Source: Candidatus Puniceispirillum marinum IMCC1322 (lineage in GTDB: Bacteria > Pseudomonadota > Alphaproteobacteria > Puniceispirillales > Puniceispirillaceae). Taken from it: 64,000 bases of DNA. Position 1 is the first letter of the stretch. Every line of letters starts with the position of its first letter. A program made the position numbers and the translations under genes. The notes beneath the pieces are model-generated. The model did no database searches, was not told where the DNA came from, and saw only the letters and a program-made list of their open reading frames with translations. The stretch lies in contig NC_014010.1 of assembly GCF_000024465.1 (NCBI RefSeq), positions 1,364,001-1,428,000 of the forward strand, read 5' to 3'. This document shows, in pieces, positions 1 to 8,460 of this stretch.

Positions 1-162
1 GACGCGGCGCTGGTGGCTTTGCTTTCGGGTCTGATGGCGTTCCTTGCCATGCGGGCAATGATGGCGTGGCTAGCGCGCGCCAATTTCAATATTTTTGTAT
101 ATTACCGGCTGATTCTTGGTGCCGTTTTGCTATGGGCAATCCAGAATCATATGATCGCATAG
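1..162 (+). CDS. uppP: Undecaprenyl-diphosphatase, C-terminal fragment
   Basis: The window opens inside this gene: frame 1 is open from base 1 to a TAG at 160-162 and gives the last 53 residues. It ends in two hydrophobic stretches separated by a basic, aromatic stretch with an FVYYR motif, the pattern of the end of UppP/BacA. This inner-membrane enzyme dephosphorylates undecaprenyl diphosphate to recycle the peptidoglycan lipid carrier. The active-site motifs lie upstream and cannot be checked. The gene converges on the epimerase, 33 bases away. Confidence 0.75.
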   Translation, partial: DAALVALLSGLMAFLAMRAMMAWLARANFNIFVYYRLILGAVLLWAIQNHMIA

Positions 163-195
163 CCAGTCATTGTCTGGTATCACTTCACATTAAAA

Positions 196-1143
196 TCAGC
201 GCGAAAACTGGCCACCCGGACGAAACCGTGCAAGATAGCTTGGCAAAATCGCATCCATGCTGGTCGGCGTGATACCCATAGCCGCCAAACCAAGAGCATT
301 CTTGGCAACAATATTGTCGATCTTCAATAGCTTGACCTGATCGACCGTAATGGGCGGTGATGGCAATAACCCAGCAAAGATAGCGCCAAAAGACATCAAG
401 CTCAGTGGCACAGGTATCAGCAAACGCCGACGGCGAATTTGCAGTAAGGTGATTTCCATCAACTGCCGAAATGAATAGATATCAGGGCCGCCTAGTTCAA
501 AAAACTTGCCACGCGGATTTATCTTTGTCTTGCCTATACCAATGCTGGCTTCAATGGCGGCGACAACATCCCCAACATAAACCGGCTGCATCCGCATCGT
601 ACCACCCCCAGGCAATGGCAAGGCTGGTGCCGTCAACGCCATATTAGCAAAGCGGTTAAAGAAACCGTCACGGGGGCCAAAAACAATTGACGGGCGCAGA
701 ATAACGGCATCTGGAAATTCGTTATGCAAGCCTGCTTCGCCAGCTGCTTTAGTACGCGCATACAGACTAGGGGAGTCCGCATCCGCACCGATGGCCGAAA
801 TATGTACAACATCAGCTACATCATTTTGACGCGCCAGCATGCCAATCTTGCCTGGCAATTCACCCTGCAGGGCCTCAAAGCGCTGGCTACCTGTTTCCGC
901 AAGAATACCCACAAAATTAATGACCGCATCAGCTGGCTTTATAACCGAGGCCAGTGTTTCATCATTTAATGCATCGCCTGATACCAGTGTGATCTGACCA
1001 ACATCACCCATCGGCTTTAGATATTTGGCGCGCTCAGCATTCCGGCATAAAACAATGACACGCATTTTAGCACGCGCCAGCATTTCAACCGTAGCGCGCC
1101 CGATAAAGCCTGAACCACCAATTACTGTCACTGTCTTTTGCAT
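196..1143 (-). CDS. NAD(P)-binding epimerase, complex I NDUFA9-like
   Basis: An atypical short-chain dehydrogenase of 315 residues with the N-terminal Rossmann motif GGSGFIG at about residues 9-15. The order (Rossmann start, a VHISAIGAD stretch, then YARTKAAGE with the Tyr-x3-Lys pair, then LRPSIVFGP) matches alphaproteobacterial relatives of the NDUFA9 subunit of respiratory complex I. The function is by family only; these proteins bind NADP(H) and are thought to help assemble or stabilise complex I or the ubiquinone machinery. The frame is open to 1176, but the ATG at 1143 has an AAGAG seven bases upstream while the upstream ATG has no ribosome-binding site, so 1143 is preferred. Confidence 0.8.
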   Translation of the reverse strand: MQKTVTVIGGSGFIGRATVEMLARAKMRVIVLCRNAERAKYLKPMGDVGQITLVSGDALNDETLASVIKPADAVINFVGILAETGSQRFEALQGELPGKIGMLARQNDVADVVHISAIGADADSPSLYARTKAAGEAGLHNEFPDAVILRPSIVFGPRDGFFNRFANMALTAPALPLPGGGTMRMQPVYVGDVVAAIEASIGIGKTKINPRGKFFELGGPDIYSFRQLMEITLLQIRRRRLLIPVPLSLMSFGAIFAGLLPSPPITVDQVKLLKIDNIVAKNALGLAAMGITPTSMDAILPSYLARFRPGGQFSR

Positions 1144-1177
1144 ATCATCACTCTTGAATTTAATCACTTTAGCCATT

Positions 1178-1206
1178 TTGACAGGCTAGTGCTCTGCTAT
1201 ATTATA
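1178..1206 (+). promoter_or_regulatory. Sigma70-type promoter, TTGACA-17-ATTATA
   Basis: A consensus -35 box TTGACA (1178-1183) lies 17 bases before ATTATA (1201-1206), inside TATATTATAA. It points away from the epimerase gene. Transcription would start near 1213, about 200 bases before tRNA-Leu, with no convincing coding frame between. It may drive the tRNA with a long leader or a small RNA. The ten bases TTGACAGGCT recur at 4710 and on the reverse strand at 5989-5998. Confidence 0.5.
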
Positions 1207-1351
1207 AACCCATGCGCGCTGAAAATGGTCTATCCCCCATATGTACAATGGCGAGAGCCAAAGCAACAAGCAAAAACCGGTGCAGAAAAGCAATGAAAAA
1301 CAAAAGCTGTCATTATACCGTCAAAATCCAGCCTATCCTCGGGGAAATTGT

Positions 1352-1379
1352 TTGACAGTTAGGCTTTTAAGACTATTCT
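1352..1379 (+). promoter_or_regulatory. Promoter of tRNA-Leu
   Basis: TTGACA at 1352-1357 and TATTCT at 1374-1379 are separated by 16 bases. The likely start point is about 30 bases before the tRNA 5' end at 1419, the usual arrangement for a tRNA promoter. Confidence 0.6.
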
Positions 1380-1418
1380 CTCGCACTTATTCGCAGCAGA
1401 ATAATGATGTTGATAAAT

Positions 1419-1505
<87 letters not shown>

Positions 1506-1588
1506 TTTACAGTTGGTATCTGTATCCGCATACTGATTCAGAAATATCCAGCCGGAATAATTAATGCAGAACGAGGCAGGTAATAGCG

Positions 1589-2200
1589 ATGGCCGTTAAC
1601 ATCTATAAAGACGATCTACCTGCCGATATTGACCTCGGTTCGATTGTCGCTATAGATACCGAAACAATGGGTTTGAAAACCCAGCGTGATCGCTTGTGTC
1701 TGGTGCAATTATCTAGTGGTGACGGCAATGCGCATCTGGTTCAGATTGCTCAGCCAGCCAAGCCAAGCCCTGTTCTAGCGGCTTTACTTGCTGACCCTGC
1801 GGTAACCAAATTATTCCATTTTGCGCGTTTTGATCTCGCCGCTCTGATCCATTATATCGGCGCTGTCGAAGGCGATATTTACTGCACTAAAATCGCCTCA
1901 AAACTAGCCCGCACCTATACTGACCGACATGGGCTCAAAGAATTATGCCGCGAGCTGTTGCAGATTGATATTTCCAAACAGCAACAATCATCAGATTGGG
2001 GTGCTGAAACCCTGACCATTGATCAGCAGAATTATGCGGCTGGCGATGTTTTATATCTTCATGCGATCCGCGAAAAACTCTCATATATGCTTGAGCGTGA
2101 AAACCGCATGGCGCTGGCCAATGCCTGTTTTGGCTTTTTGCCTGAGCGTGCACAACTTGATCTAATTGGCTTTGGTGATGTGGATATCTTCCACCATTAA
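1589..2200 (+). CDS. rnd: Ribonuclease D-like 3'-5' exonuclease
   Basis: A short RNase D family protein (203 residues) consisting of the DEDDy exonuclease domain without HRDC domains, the usual form in many Alphaproteobacteria. Visible catalytic motifs: DTET (Asp23, Glu25), FARFD with the second Asp near residue 81, and a third motif with Tyr and Asp around residues 149-154 (YAAGD). The family trims 3' ends of structured RNAs such as tRNA precursors. It lies just after tRNA-Leu and 51 bases before lptC, and may share that transcript. Confidence 0.88.
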   Translation: MAVNIYKDDLPADIDLGSIVAIDTETMGLKTQRDRLCLVQLSSGDGNAHLVQIAQPAKPSPVLAALLADPAVTKLFHFARFDLAALIHYIGAVEGDIYCTKIASKLARTYTDRHGLKELCRELLQIDISKQQQSSDWGAETLTIDQQNYAAGDVLYLHAIREKLSYMLERENRMALANACFGFLPERAQLDLIGFGDVDIFHH

Positions 2201-2251
2201 GTAATTTTACTAAGTCATCTTATGGTCATTAGGGAATTCAGAGGACTTTGA

Positions 2252-2914
2252 ATGGCATCTGATAATAATGATACATACGACAAGAAGCTTACGCGCTTTA
2301 CGCCAAAAAAGCGCGCTTCGTCTGCTAAAAAATCCACCCTCTTGCGCCCTAGCGTTCTTTTAACCGGCGCCGGATTAACGACGCTTGCTGCCGCTGTAGG
2401 ATGGTTGGGTCTTTATACCAAAACCAGTGATGTCCGCGTCAGTATTGCCAATATCGAAGTGGCTGATGATGGCGGCACACAATTGACTGGCGCACGTTAT
2501 AAAGGCACGACAAAAACAGGCAAGACCTATGAAATCAACGCCACAAACGCTGTTGAACAAAATAATGGCAGTGGCATTATCCAACTATCTGAACCCACAG
2601 GCTTTATTACCCAGTCTGACGGGGGTCGTATAAATATTTCAGCATTGAATGGTGCGTTTTCGCAAACTGATAATCTAGTCGATCTCACAGGCATGGTTGT
2701 TCTTAAGCAAACAAAACAAAACGTGATTATGACAACCGAGGCGTTAAGCGCCAATATCGATGCTGGTGAAATGCAATCCGATTTGCCTGTCGAAGTTGTT
2801 TCACCTGACGCGCACATAACGGGACAGAATATTCGCGTCACCGATCATGGAAACGTCATGATGTTTGGTGGTACAAGTAAAATGGTTTTGCATAATGTGA
2901 AGACAATCAACTAA
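2252..2914 (+). CDS. lptC: LPS export system protein LptC
   Basis: A 220-residue protein with a basic N-terminus, one membrane anchor at about residues 31-54, and a periplasmic beta-rich domain of the LptC/YrbK type. LptC links the LptBFG ABC transporter to the periplasmic LptA bridge. The ATG has AGAGGA seven bases upstream. Its position directly before lptA and lptB supports the call more strongly than the divergent sequence. lptF and lptG are not in the window. Confidence 0.87.
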   Translation: MASDNNDTYDKKLTRFTPKKRASSAKKSTLLRPSVLLTGAGLTTLAAAVGWLGLYTKTSDVRVSIANIEVADDGGTQLTGARYKGTTKTGKTYEINATNAVEQNNGSGIIQLSEPTGFITQSDGGRINISALNGAFSQTDNLVDLTGMVVLKQTKQNVIMTTEALSANIDAGEMQSDLPVEVVSPDAHITGQNIRVTDHGNVMMFGGTSKMVLHNVKTIN

Positions 2915-2953
2915 TCTGGCAAAGCCCCAGTCAGTGCATGAACAGGATATGTT

Positions 2954-3760
2954 ATGAAGGTTTTAAATTTTTTATTGCGACATTTTGCGCTATTTGCGTT
3001 GCTGCTTGTCATGAGTCCCGGACTGTTATCAATAGCCAATGCACAAGACAAACAAGCCGAGACCCAAACCGCACCGGTCACGATTGAAGCCTCAGATTTT
3101 CTGGAATGGGATCAGAATAAAGGGCTTTATCTAGCCGAGGGCGATGCCATAGCCGTGCAACGTGATATGCGTATCTCGGCAGATCGTCTAGAAGCAAATT
3201 ATGATCCGGAACAAGCTGGGCGCGAAATCAATTTGATGACCGCAACGGGTAATGTTTTTTTTATTGATGGTGAAAATACCGCAACTGGCGCACGGCTTGT
3301 CTATGATCTCGTATCCAGCACTTATTCGGTGTTTGGCAAAAATGCAAAAGTCACCAGCCCACGTGGCGTCATGACAGCAACTAAAAAGATTATCTATGAC
3401 GAGTCCAACCCCACAAAAGCAAAAATCAATGGCATTGGCAAAGCTAATTATACAGCCGATGATGGGCGTGTCATTTCTGGTGATGAAATTATCGCCTTTA
3501 CCAATGAAAACGGCGACCTGCAAACGCTTGATGCCATCGGCAATGCCTATGTACGTACTGTCGATAACCAGACAGCTACTGGCGACAAGGTTAATTACGA
3601 TTTCAACACCTCCATTGCCATACTGACAGGTAATGTTGAACTGATCGAAGGCCAGAATGTCATGCGTGGGTCGCGGGCTGAAGTTGATTTTAATAGTGGT
3701 GTCAGTCGGCTTCTATCTGATGGTCAGGGTGGACGCGTGACCGGCATTATGGTTCAATAA
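2954..3760 (+). CDS. lptA: LPS transport periplasmic protein LptA
   Basis: A 268-residue OstA-fold protein with an N-terminal signal peptide (hydrophobic from about residue 6, likely cleavage after the ANA near residue 30). Repeated beta-strand units follow with the pattern ATGNVFF, AIGNAY, ILTGNVEL. LptA polymerises into a beta-jellyroll bridge carrying lipopolysaccharide from the inner to the outer membrane. AGGA lies about seven bases before the ATG. It is the middle gene of lptC-lptA-lptB. Confidence 0.88.
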   Translation: MKVLNFLLRHFALFALLLVMSPGLLSIANAQDKQAETQTAPVTIEASDFLEWDQNKGLYLAEGDAIAVQRDMRISADRLEANYDPEQAGREINLMTATGNVFFIDGENTATGARLVYDLVSSTYSVFGKNAKVTSPRGVMTATKKIIYDESNPTKAKINGIGKANYTADDGRVISGDEIIAFTNENGDLQTLDAIGNAYVRTVDNQTATGDKVNYDFNTSIAILTGNVELIEGQNVMRGSRAEVDFNSGVSRLLSDGQGGRVTGIMVQ

Positions 3761-3798
3761 CAAAATGATTTTGGGTATGTGCTTAAAGGTTCCACATA

Positions 3799-4581
3799 AT
3801 GGATAAATGGTCTAACCAAGATGGGTTTCCCCCATCAGCACCACGGCTGGTAAATCAGAATGCTGGTTTGCAGGCAACGGGTATAGGCAAAAGCTTTGAT
3901 CAGCGGCGCGTTGTTCGCAATGTTACACTTAGCTTACAGCGTGGTGAGGCTGTTGGCCTGTTAGGGCCAAATGGTGCTGGCAAAACCACAACCTTTTATA
4001 TTCTGGCAGGGTTGCTGGCAGCGGACGAAGGTAGCGTTCAAATTGACGGCCAGAATGTGACGAATATGCCGGTCTTTCAACGGGCCCGGCTCGGCATTGG
4101 TTATCTGCCACAAGAATCAAGCATATTTCGTGGTCTAACCGTCGAACAGAATATTCTAGCCGTGCTTGAAACACTGGATGAACCAGAAACTGATCGTGCA
4201 TCAATGCTTGATGATCTGATGGCTGAATTTGGCATTACGCATCTTCGCAACACCCCGTCTATCAATCTATCCGGCGGCGAGCGGCGACGGCTTGAAATTG
4301 CTCGTGCTTTAGCCGCACGTCCAACATTTCTGCTGCTTGACGAGCCACTTGCTGGCATTGACCCCATAGCGTTGGGAGAAATCCGCGGCCTTATCCGCCA
4401 GCTTCAGGACCATGGGCTCGGTGTCCTGATTACCGACCATAATGTCCGTGAGACGCTCGATGTTGTTGACCGTGCCTACATCATCCATGATGGCGCTGTC
4501 ATGATGGAAGGCAGTCCTGAAGAAGTTGTTCAGCATAGCGGTGTCCGTGAAGTCTATCTTGGCGAACGCTTTAGCCGCTAG
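3799..4581 (+). CDS. lptB: LPS export ABC transporter ATPase LptB
   Basis: A complete ABC ATPase (260 residues): Walker A GPNGAGKTT near residue 55, signature LSGGERRR, Walker B LLLDEPLAGID, and the switch His in TDHNVRET. It hydrolyses ATP in the cytoplasm to power lipopolysaccharide extraction by LptFG. The N-terminus is about 20 residues longer than in enterobacterial LptB. In most Alphaproteobacteria rpoN and hpf follow; here ptsN is the next gene. Confidence 0.93.
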   Translation: MDKWSNQDGFPPSAPRLVNQNAGLQATGIGKSFDQRRVVRNVTLSLQRGEAVGLLGPNGAGKTTTFYILAGLLAADEGSVQIDGQNVTNMPVFQRARLGIGYLPQESSIFRGLTVEQNILAVLETLDEPETDRASMLDDLMAEFGITHLRNTPSINLSGGERRRLEIARALAARPTFLLLDEPLAGIDPIALGEIRGLIRQLQDHGLGVLITDHNVRETLDVVDRAYIIHDGAVMMEGSPEEVVQHSGVREVYLGERFSR

Positions 4582-4709
4582 CATTAAGATCAATTATCCT
4601 TCTTGTGTGAAGATTTCAAAACATAGTCTTGACAGGAAACTTTGGCACTACTAGGTTGCGCGACTTCTGGCACCCCTGACGATCCAGATAAACAAATTTT
4701 TATATGTTT

Positions 4710-4719
4710 TTGACAGGCT
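4710..4719 (+). promoter_or_regulatory. TTGACAGGCT element before ptsN
   Basis: A consensus -35 hexamer inside the same ten-base word seen at 1178 and, inverted, at 5989-5998. No good -10 box is visible at the right spacing, so this is only a candidate promoter for ptsN, whose ATG is at 4752. Confidence 0.35.
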
Positions 4720-4751
4720 CATAGCCGCTTTGCACCTAGACAGGTTTTTAA

Positions 4752-5216
4752 ATGACAGACGGTAGTTTTATCGAGCAGCAACAGATACTTGTTGGTCTCA
4801 AAGTGAACAGCAAGAAACACCTGATCGAAGCGTTATGTGCCGAGGCTGCCAAAGCGCATAAAATCGAATCACGCGATTTATGTGCGGCGGTGATGAAGCG
4901 TGAACGACTTGGTAGTACGGGTGTGGGTAATGGCGTGGCTATCCCGCATGCCGCGATCAATTCTGTTGATGAGCCAATCGCTGTGATGGCTATTCTTGAT
5001 AGCCCCGTCGCCTTCGACGCCGCTGATGGGCGAGATGTTGACATTGCCTGCCTGGTGATTGGCCCAGAAGCTAGTGATCAAGCTCAACTTCAGATGCTAT
5101 CATCCGTTTCACAGGTGCTTCGTAAGGCGACAAACTGTTCCAAACTGCGTGCAGCGCAGACCGCAGCTGAAGCGTTGATGGCCATTCAAAACATCACGCA
5201 ATCCAAAGCAGCATAA
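4752..5216 (+). CDS. ptsN: PTS IIA-like nitrogen regulatory protein PtsN
   Basis: A 154-residue EIIA-Ntr/fructose-type IIA domain. The phosphorylated histidine lies in the conserved segment GVAIPHA (near residue 61), preceded by RERLGSTGVG. PtsN is the terminal acceptor of the nitrogen-related phosphotransfer chain and regulates potassium transport and stress responses by protein contacts. Partners normally nearby (hpf and rpoN upstream; hprK and EIIA-Man elsewhere) are not seen here. A bidirectional terminator follows. Confidence 0.93.
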   Translation: MTDGSFIEQQQILVGLKVNSKKHLIEALCAEAAKAHKIESRDLCAAVMKRERLGSTGVGNGVAIPHAAINSVDEPIAVMAILDSPVAFDAADGRDVDIACLVIGPEASDQAQLQMLSSVSQVLRKATNCSKLRAAQTAAEALMAIQNITQSKAA

Positions 5217-5247
5217 TCCATATTCATTTAAAGACAGCATGTTGCCA

Positions 5248-5295
5248 AAACAAAACCCCGAATCAGCTTATAAGGGCTGAGACGGGGTTTTGTTT
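5248..5295. terminator. Bidirectional intrinsic terminator
   Basis: A perfect 13-bp inverted repeat (5248-5260 and 5283-5295) with an A-run on one side and a T-run on the other, plus an inner CAGC/GCTG pairing. It can end transcription of ptsN from the left and tRNA-Ala from the right. Confidence 0.85.
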
Positions 5296-5303
5296 AGGTG
5301 ATT

Positions 5304-5379
<76 letters not shown>

Positions 5380-5502
5380 TAATCCAAATCATGTTTGCCG
5401 CAACTGCTTGCGGCCGCGCATGTGTATCGCAGGCGCCGGTGTTGGCGCAAGCAAAATTTAGCAAACACACGTAATTCATCTGATAAATCAGAAAAAAAGG
5501 TG

Positions 5503-5913
5503 CTAGTTCTCATCTCCATCGTCAAGATTTGGAAGCAACTCATCATCTTCGGTGATTTCATCCTGAATGATGCCTGGCCCATCAGCGTCTTCGGCGGCGT
5601 TATCTTCCTCTTCATAATCAAGAGTTTCGTCATCTACACCAATGCCAGTAGCTTGCCCAGTATTGGCTTCATCACCATCTTCATCATCATCATGGATGTT
5701 TTCATCCTGATCTTCCACATCATCCAGCTTTGCTGTTTGCACTCTGCTAGCAGCCGACTTTACAGCGCTTCGCCCTTTGCGGCTGGTAAGTAAATTTTCA
5801 ATACTGAATTCAGTGGAACAACCAGGGCAAATAATAGGTGTTCTTTTGAAATCATAGAATTTCATACCGCATGACAAACAAGCACGCTTTATTCCAAGAT
5901 CTGCTTTAGCCAT
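5503..5913 (-). CDS. TIGR02300 family zinc-ribbon protein with acidic tail
   Basis: A 136-residue protein with an N-terminal zinc ribbon (CLSCG and CPGC, near residues 13 and 29) and a long low-complexity Asp/Glu-rich C-terminus. This is the hallmark of the alphaproteobacterial family TIGR02300/FYDLN_acid, with the FYDFKRTP motif close to the family's FYDLN signature. Its function is unknown. The acidic tail creates a long open frame on the opposite strand that should not be annotated. A TTGACAGGCT element lies upstream at 5989-5998. Confidence 0.88.
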   Translation of the reverse strand: MAKADLGIKRACLSCGMKFYDFKRTPIICPGCSTEFSIENLLTSRKGRSAVKSAASRVQTAKLDDVEDQDENIHDDDEDGDEANTGQATGIGVDDETLDYEEEDNAAEDADGPGIIQDEITEDDELLPNLDDGDEN

Positions 5914-6243
5914 TCCTACTTACCCTTTGCATATTTTATTACAGGTGGTCACACAAATTTTGAACTACGGATTTGATACAATTTACTGAGCCTGTCAAAA
6001 CAAATTTTTAATCATCCGGCATTTTTATTACTTCTTGCCTAAACAGCGTGAACTGAAACGTTCACATGTTTCTAAACACAATTTCCATGCTGATCAGAAA
6101 TTTATATTTTTGTCGTGATCTATGCGGCCATATTTGCGTCACACGTAAACATGATGCTATATGATGCTTTGCTTAACACTGAGATGGCAAACTGTGCCAT
6201 GAAAGCACATTATCAACCCCTTATTTGGCCGCAGGATAAAGAC
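5914..6243. other. Intergenic region, divergent TIGR02300 / aroA
   Basis: An AT-rich spacer of 330 bases. On the reverse strand it holds the TTGACAGGCT element (5989-5998) for the TIGR02300 gene, with only a weak -10 (TATCAA, short spacing). A short dyad GTGAAC/GTTCAC lies at 6048-6065. The aroA frame is open here from 6115, but nothing in 6115-6243 resembles EPSP synthase, so I treat it as leader. Confidence 0.5.
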
Positions 6244-7584
6244 ATGTCGATGCAGACAAATCTTAGTTTATCATCACAAAGAACAGACAATCTTGCTGGC
6301 ATAATTGATGTGCCTGGCGATAAATCGATGTCACATCGATCTTTGATACTTGGTAGCTTGGCTATCGGCACGACCAAGGTAACTGGCTTGCTAGAAGGTG
6401 CTGATGTGCTGGCAACCGCCGATGCCATGCGCGCTCTTGGCGTCGATATAACCCGCCATGATGATGGTACCTGGGTGATTGTAGGGCAAGGGCTGCATGG
6501 CCTTGTTGCACCTGAAACGGCGCTGGATCTTGGCAATTCTGGTACCGGTGTTCGTCTGCTTATGGGCGTCGTTGCGGGACAGGCCATCACCGCAACATTT
6601 ACCGGTGACGCCTCGCTTAGCGTTCGCCCGATGGCGCGCATCACCGATCCGTTGCAGCAAATGGGAACCCATGTCGCGAGCCGTGATGGTGGCCTGCTTC
6701 CGGTGACAATTACCGGTCAAAGCGAGCCAATGGCAATCAGCTATGAAAGCCCGGTAGCATCAGCCCAGATTAAATCAGCTATTTTGCTTGCTGGTTTGAC
6801 AGCGCGCGGTGACACCGAAGTCATCGAGCCACATGCGTCACGCGACCACACTGAAAGCATGCTTCGTCACTTTGGCGCCACCGTCGAACAGACAGTTCGG
6901 GATGATGGCACACACCATGTCCAGCTTCATGGCGGCGCGCAACTGATTGCAGCAGATATTGCGGTACCGCGCGATCCCTCATCCGCCGCCTTTCCCATGG
7001 TTGCTGCATTACTGACCAAGGGTAGCGATATCACCCTGCCCTCGATCGGCATGAACCCGCTTCGTACTGGTTTGATTACGACTTTGATCGAAATGGGTGG
7101 CGATATCAGCATACTCAACCCCCGTGATGAAGGCGGCGAACCCGTGGCAGATTTGAGAGTCCGCCACAGTGATTTGCATGGCATTAATATACCAGCTGAA
7201 CGGGCTGCGTCGATGATTGATGAATTCCCGATCCTGTCGGTCGCCGCAACACAGGCATATGGCACGACGATTATGAATGGCGTTGCCGAACTTAGGGTAA
7301 AGGAAACTGACCGGATCAAGGTTATGGCTGATGGCCTCATTGCCGCTGGTGCCATTGTTAGTTATGACGATGACACAATGACCGTGACAGGCGGCCCAAT
7401 TGCAGGCGGGATGACTGTCAACTCACAACATGATCACCGAATCGCAATGTCATTTCTGACTCTAGGTCTGATTTCAAACGCTCCAGTTAGCGTTGAAGGA
7501 TGCGAAACCATCCATACAAGCTTCCCTGATTTTGCCAAGATCATGCAGAATGCAGGCGCTAACATCGCCGAAACTGGTTCATGA
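6244..7584 (+). CDS. aroA: 3-phosphoshikimate 1-carboxyvinyltransferase
   Basis: EPSP synthase (446 residues): joins phosphoenolpyruvate to shikimate-3-phosphate, the sixth step of the shikimate pathway. Visible motifs: GDKSMSHR at the N-terminus, LGNSGTGVRL, RPMARI, and the C-terminal DHRIAMSF. The PEP-loop LGNSGT carries Ala-free Gly-Thr-Gly residues as in normal enzymes. The start at 6244 is chosen because AGGA sits seven bases upstream and the protein then has the usual length; the frame is open to 6115. It overlaps cmk by four bases (ATGA). Confidence 0.95.
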   Translation: MSMQTNLSLSSQRTDNLAGIIDVPGDKSMSHRSLILGSLAIGTTKVTGLLEGADVLATADAMRALGVDITRHDDGTWVIVGQGLHGLVAPETALDLGNSGTGVRLLMGVVAGQAITATFTGDASLSVRPMARITDPLQQMGTHVASRDGGLLPVTITGQSEPMAISYESPVASAQIKSAILLAGLTARGDTEVIEPHASRDHTESMLRHFGATVEQTVRDDGTHHVQLHGGAQLIAADIAVPRDPSSAAFPMVAALLTKGSDITLPSIGMNPLRTGLITTLIEMGGDISILNPRDEGGEPVADLRVRHSDLHGINIPAERAASMIDEFPILSVAATQAYGTTIMNGVAELRVKETDRIKVMADGLIAAGAIVSYDDDTMTVTGGPIAGGMTVNSQHDHRIAMSFLTLGLISNAPVSVEGCETIHTSFPDFAKIMQNAGANIAETGS

Positions 7585-8210
7585 TTATCGCTGTTGATGG
7601 ATCCGCCGCCAGCGGCAAAGGCACGCTTGCCAAACGCCTTGCGGCATATTTTGACCTTGCTCATCTCGATACTGGCGCATTGTACCGCATGGTGGGACTT
7701 GCCGCACTGGAACAGGGGCTAGATGATAAAAATATCAATGAACTTCAAGCTGTTGCTATAACAAGCGCCCTTGATCTTTCGGTCACACCTGATGATAGAA
7801 TTCGCAATGATACGGTTGCAGAGATGGCGTCAATTGTTGCTGCTATGCCACCTGTACGTGCCTGCTTGCTTGACCTGCAACGCCACTTTGTCGCGCATCC
7901 CACTGCCGCAGGTGGTGCCGTTCTTGATGGCCGTGATATAGGCAGTGTCGTTCTGCCAGATGCGGATTATAAATTCTTTGTAGATGCCGATATTGATGTG
8001 CGCGCAGAACGCCGCACCAAAGAGTTGCATGATAACGGACAATCCGTTATGTTCCGCCACGTTCTAGAGGATATGAAGGCACGGGATCAGCGAGATCGCA
8101 ATCGCGATATCGCCCCGCTGGTGGCAACATCCGACGCTATTGTCATTGATACGTCTGACAAAGACGCAGATATGGTGCTGGCATTGGCATTGGCACATAT
8201 AGCTGGATAA
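7581..8210 (+). CDS. cmk: Cytidylate kinase
   Basis: A 209-residue CMP/dCMP kinase with the P-loop DGSAASGKGT at residues 6-15, the LDTGALYR substrate segment and the DGRDIGSVV motif of the family. It phosphorylates CMP and dCMP. Its ATG overlaps the aroA stop (ATGA), implying translational coupling; aroA-cmk-rpsA is a widely conserved bacterial order. Confidence 0.94.
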   Translation: MIIAVDGSAASGKGTLAKRLAAYFDLAHLDTGALYRMVGLAALEQGLDDKNINELQAVAITSALDLSVTPDDRIRNDTVAEMASIVAAMPPVRACLLDLQRHFVAHPTAAGGAVLDGRDIGSVVLPDADYKFFVDADIDVRAERRTKELHDNGQSVMFRHVLEDMKARDQRDRNRDIAPLVATSDAIVIDTSDKDADMVLALALAHIAG

Positions 8211-8402
8211 TCTGGAACATCGTCAGACAGGATGGCATCCGAACGCCACCTGTTTGTAAAAATGGCTTTAACTTTTGCTGGTACGGATCAACTGATCGCC
8301 ACAAAAACCCGGTTAGAGTTTCATCGCATATCATGCCCCTAAAGCATGGCTAAACGATGGAATTGTTCGGCTAATTCGGCCCTCAAACCAGCTGAGGCAT
8401 TA

Positions 8403-8440
8403 TACCGGCGTAATTTGTTTCGTGTGTCGAAACACCGGTA
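8403..8440 (+). promoter_or_regulatory. Hairpin just before the rpsA ribosome-binding site
   Basis: A two-part stem: TACCGG (8403-8408) pairs with CCGGTA (8435-8440), and inside it GTTTCG (8417-8422) pairs with CGAAAC (8428-8433) around a TGTGT loop. It ends 11 bases before the GGAG at 8451. The position suits S1 autoregulation of its own mRNA, known in enterobacteria; the role here is inference. Confidence 0.5.
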
Positions 8441-8460
8441 GGCGATGGACGGAGATATTT

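Noticed and set aside
5395-5793. Plus-strand ORF of 132 codons
   Set aside because: It is the opposite strand of the acidic low-complexity tail of the TIGR02300 gene, which produces long false frames.
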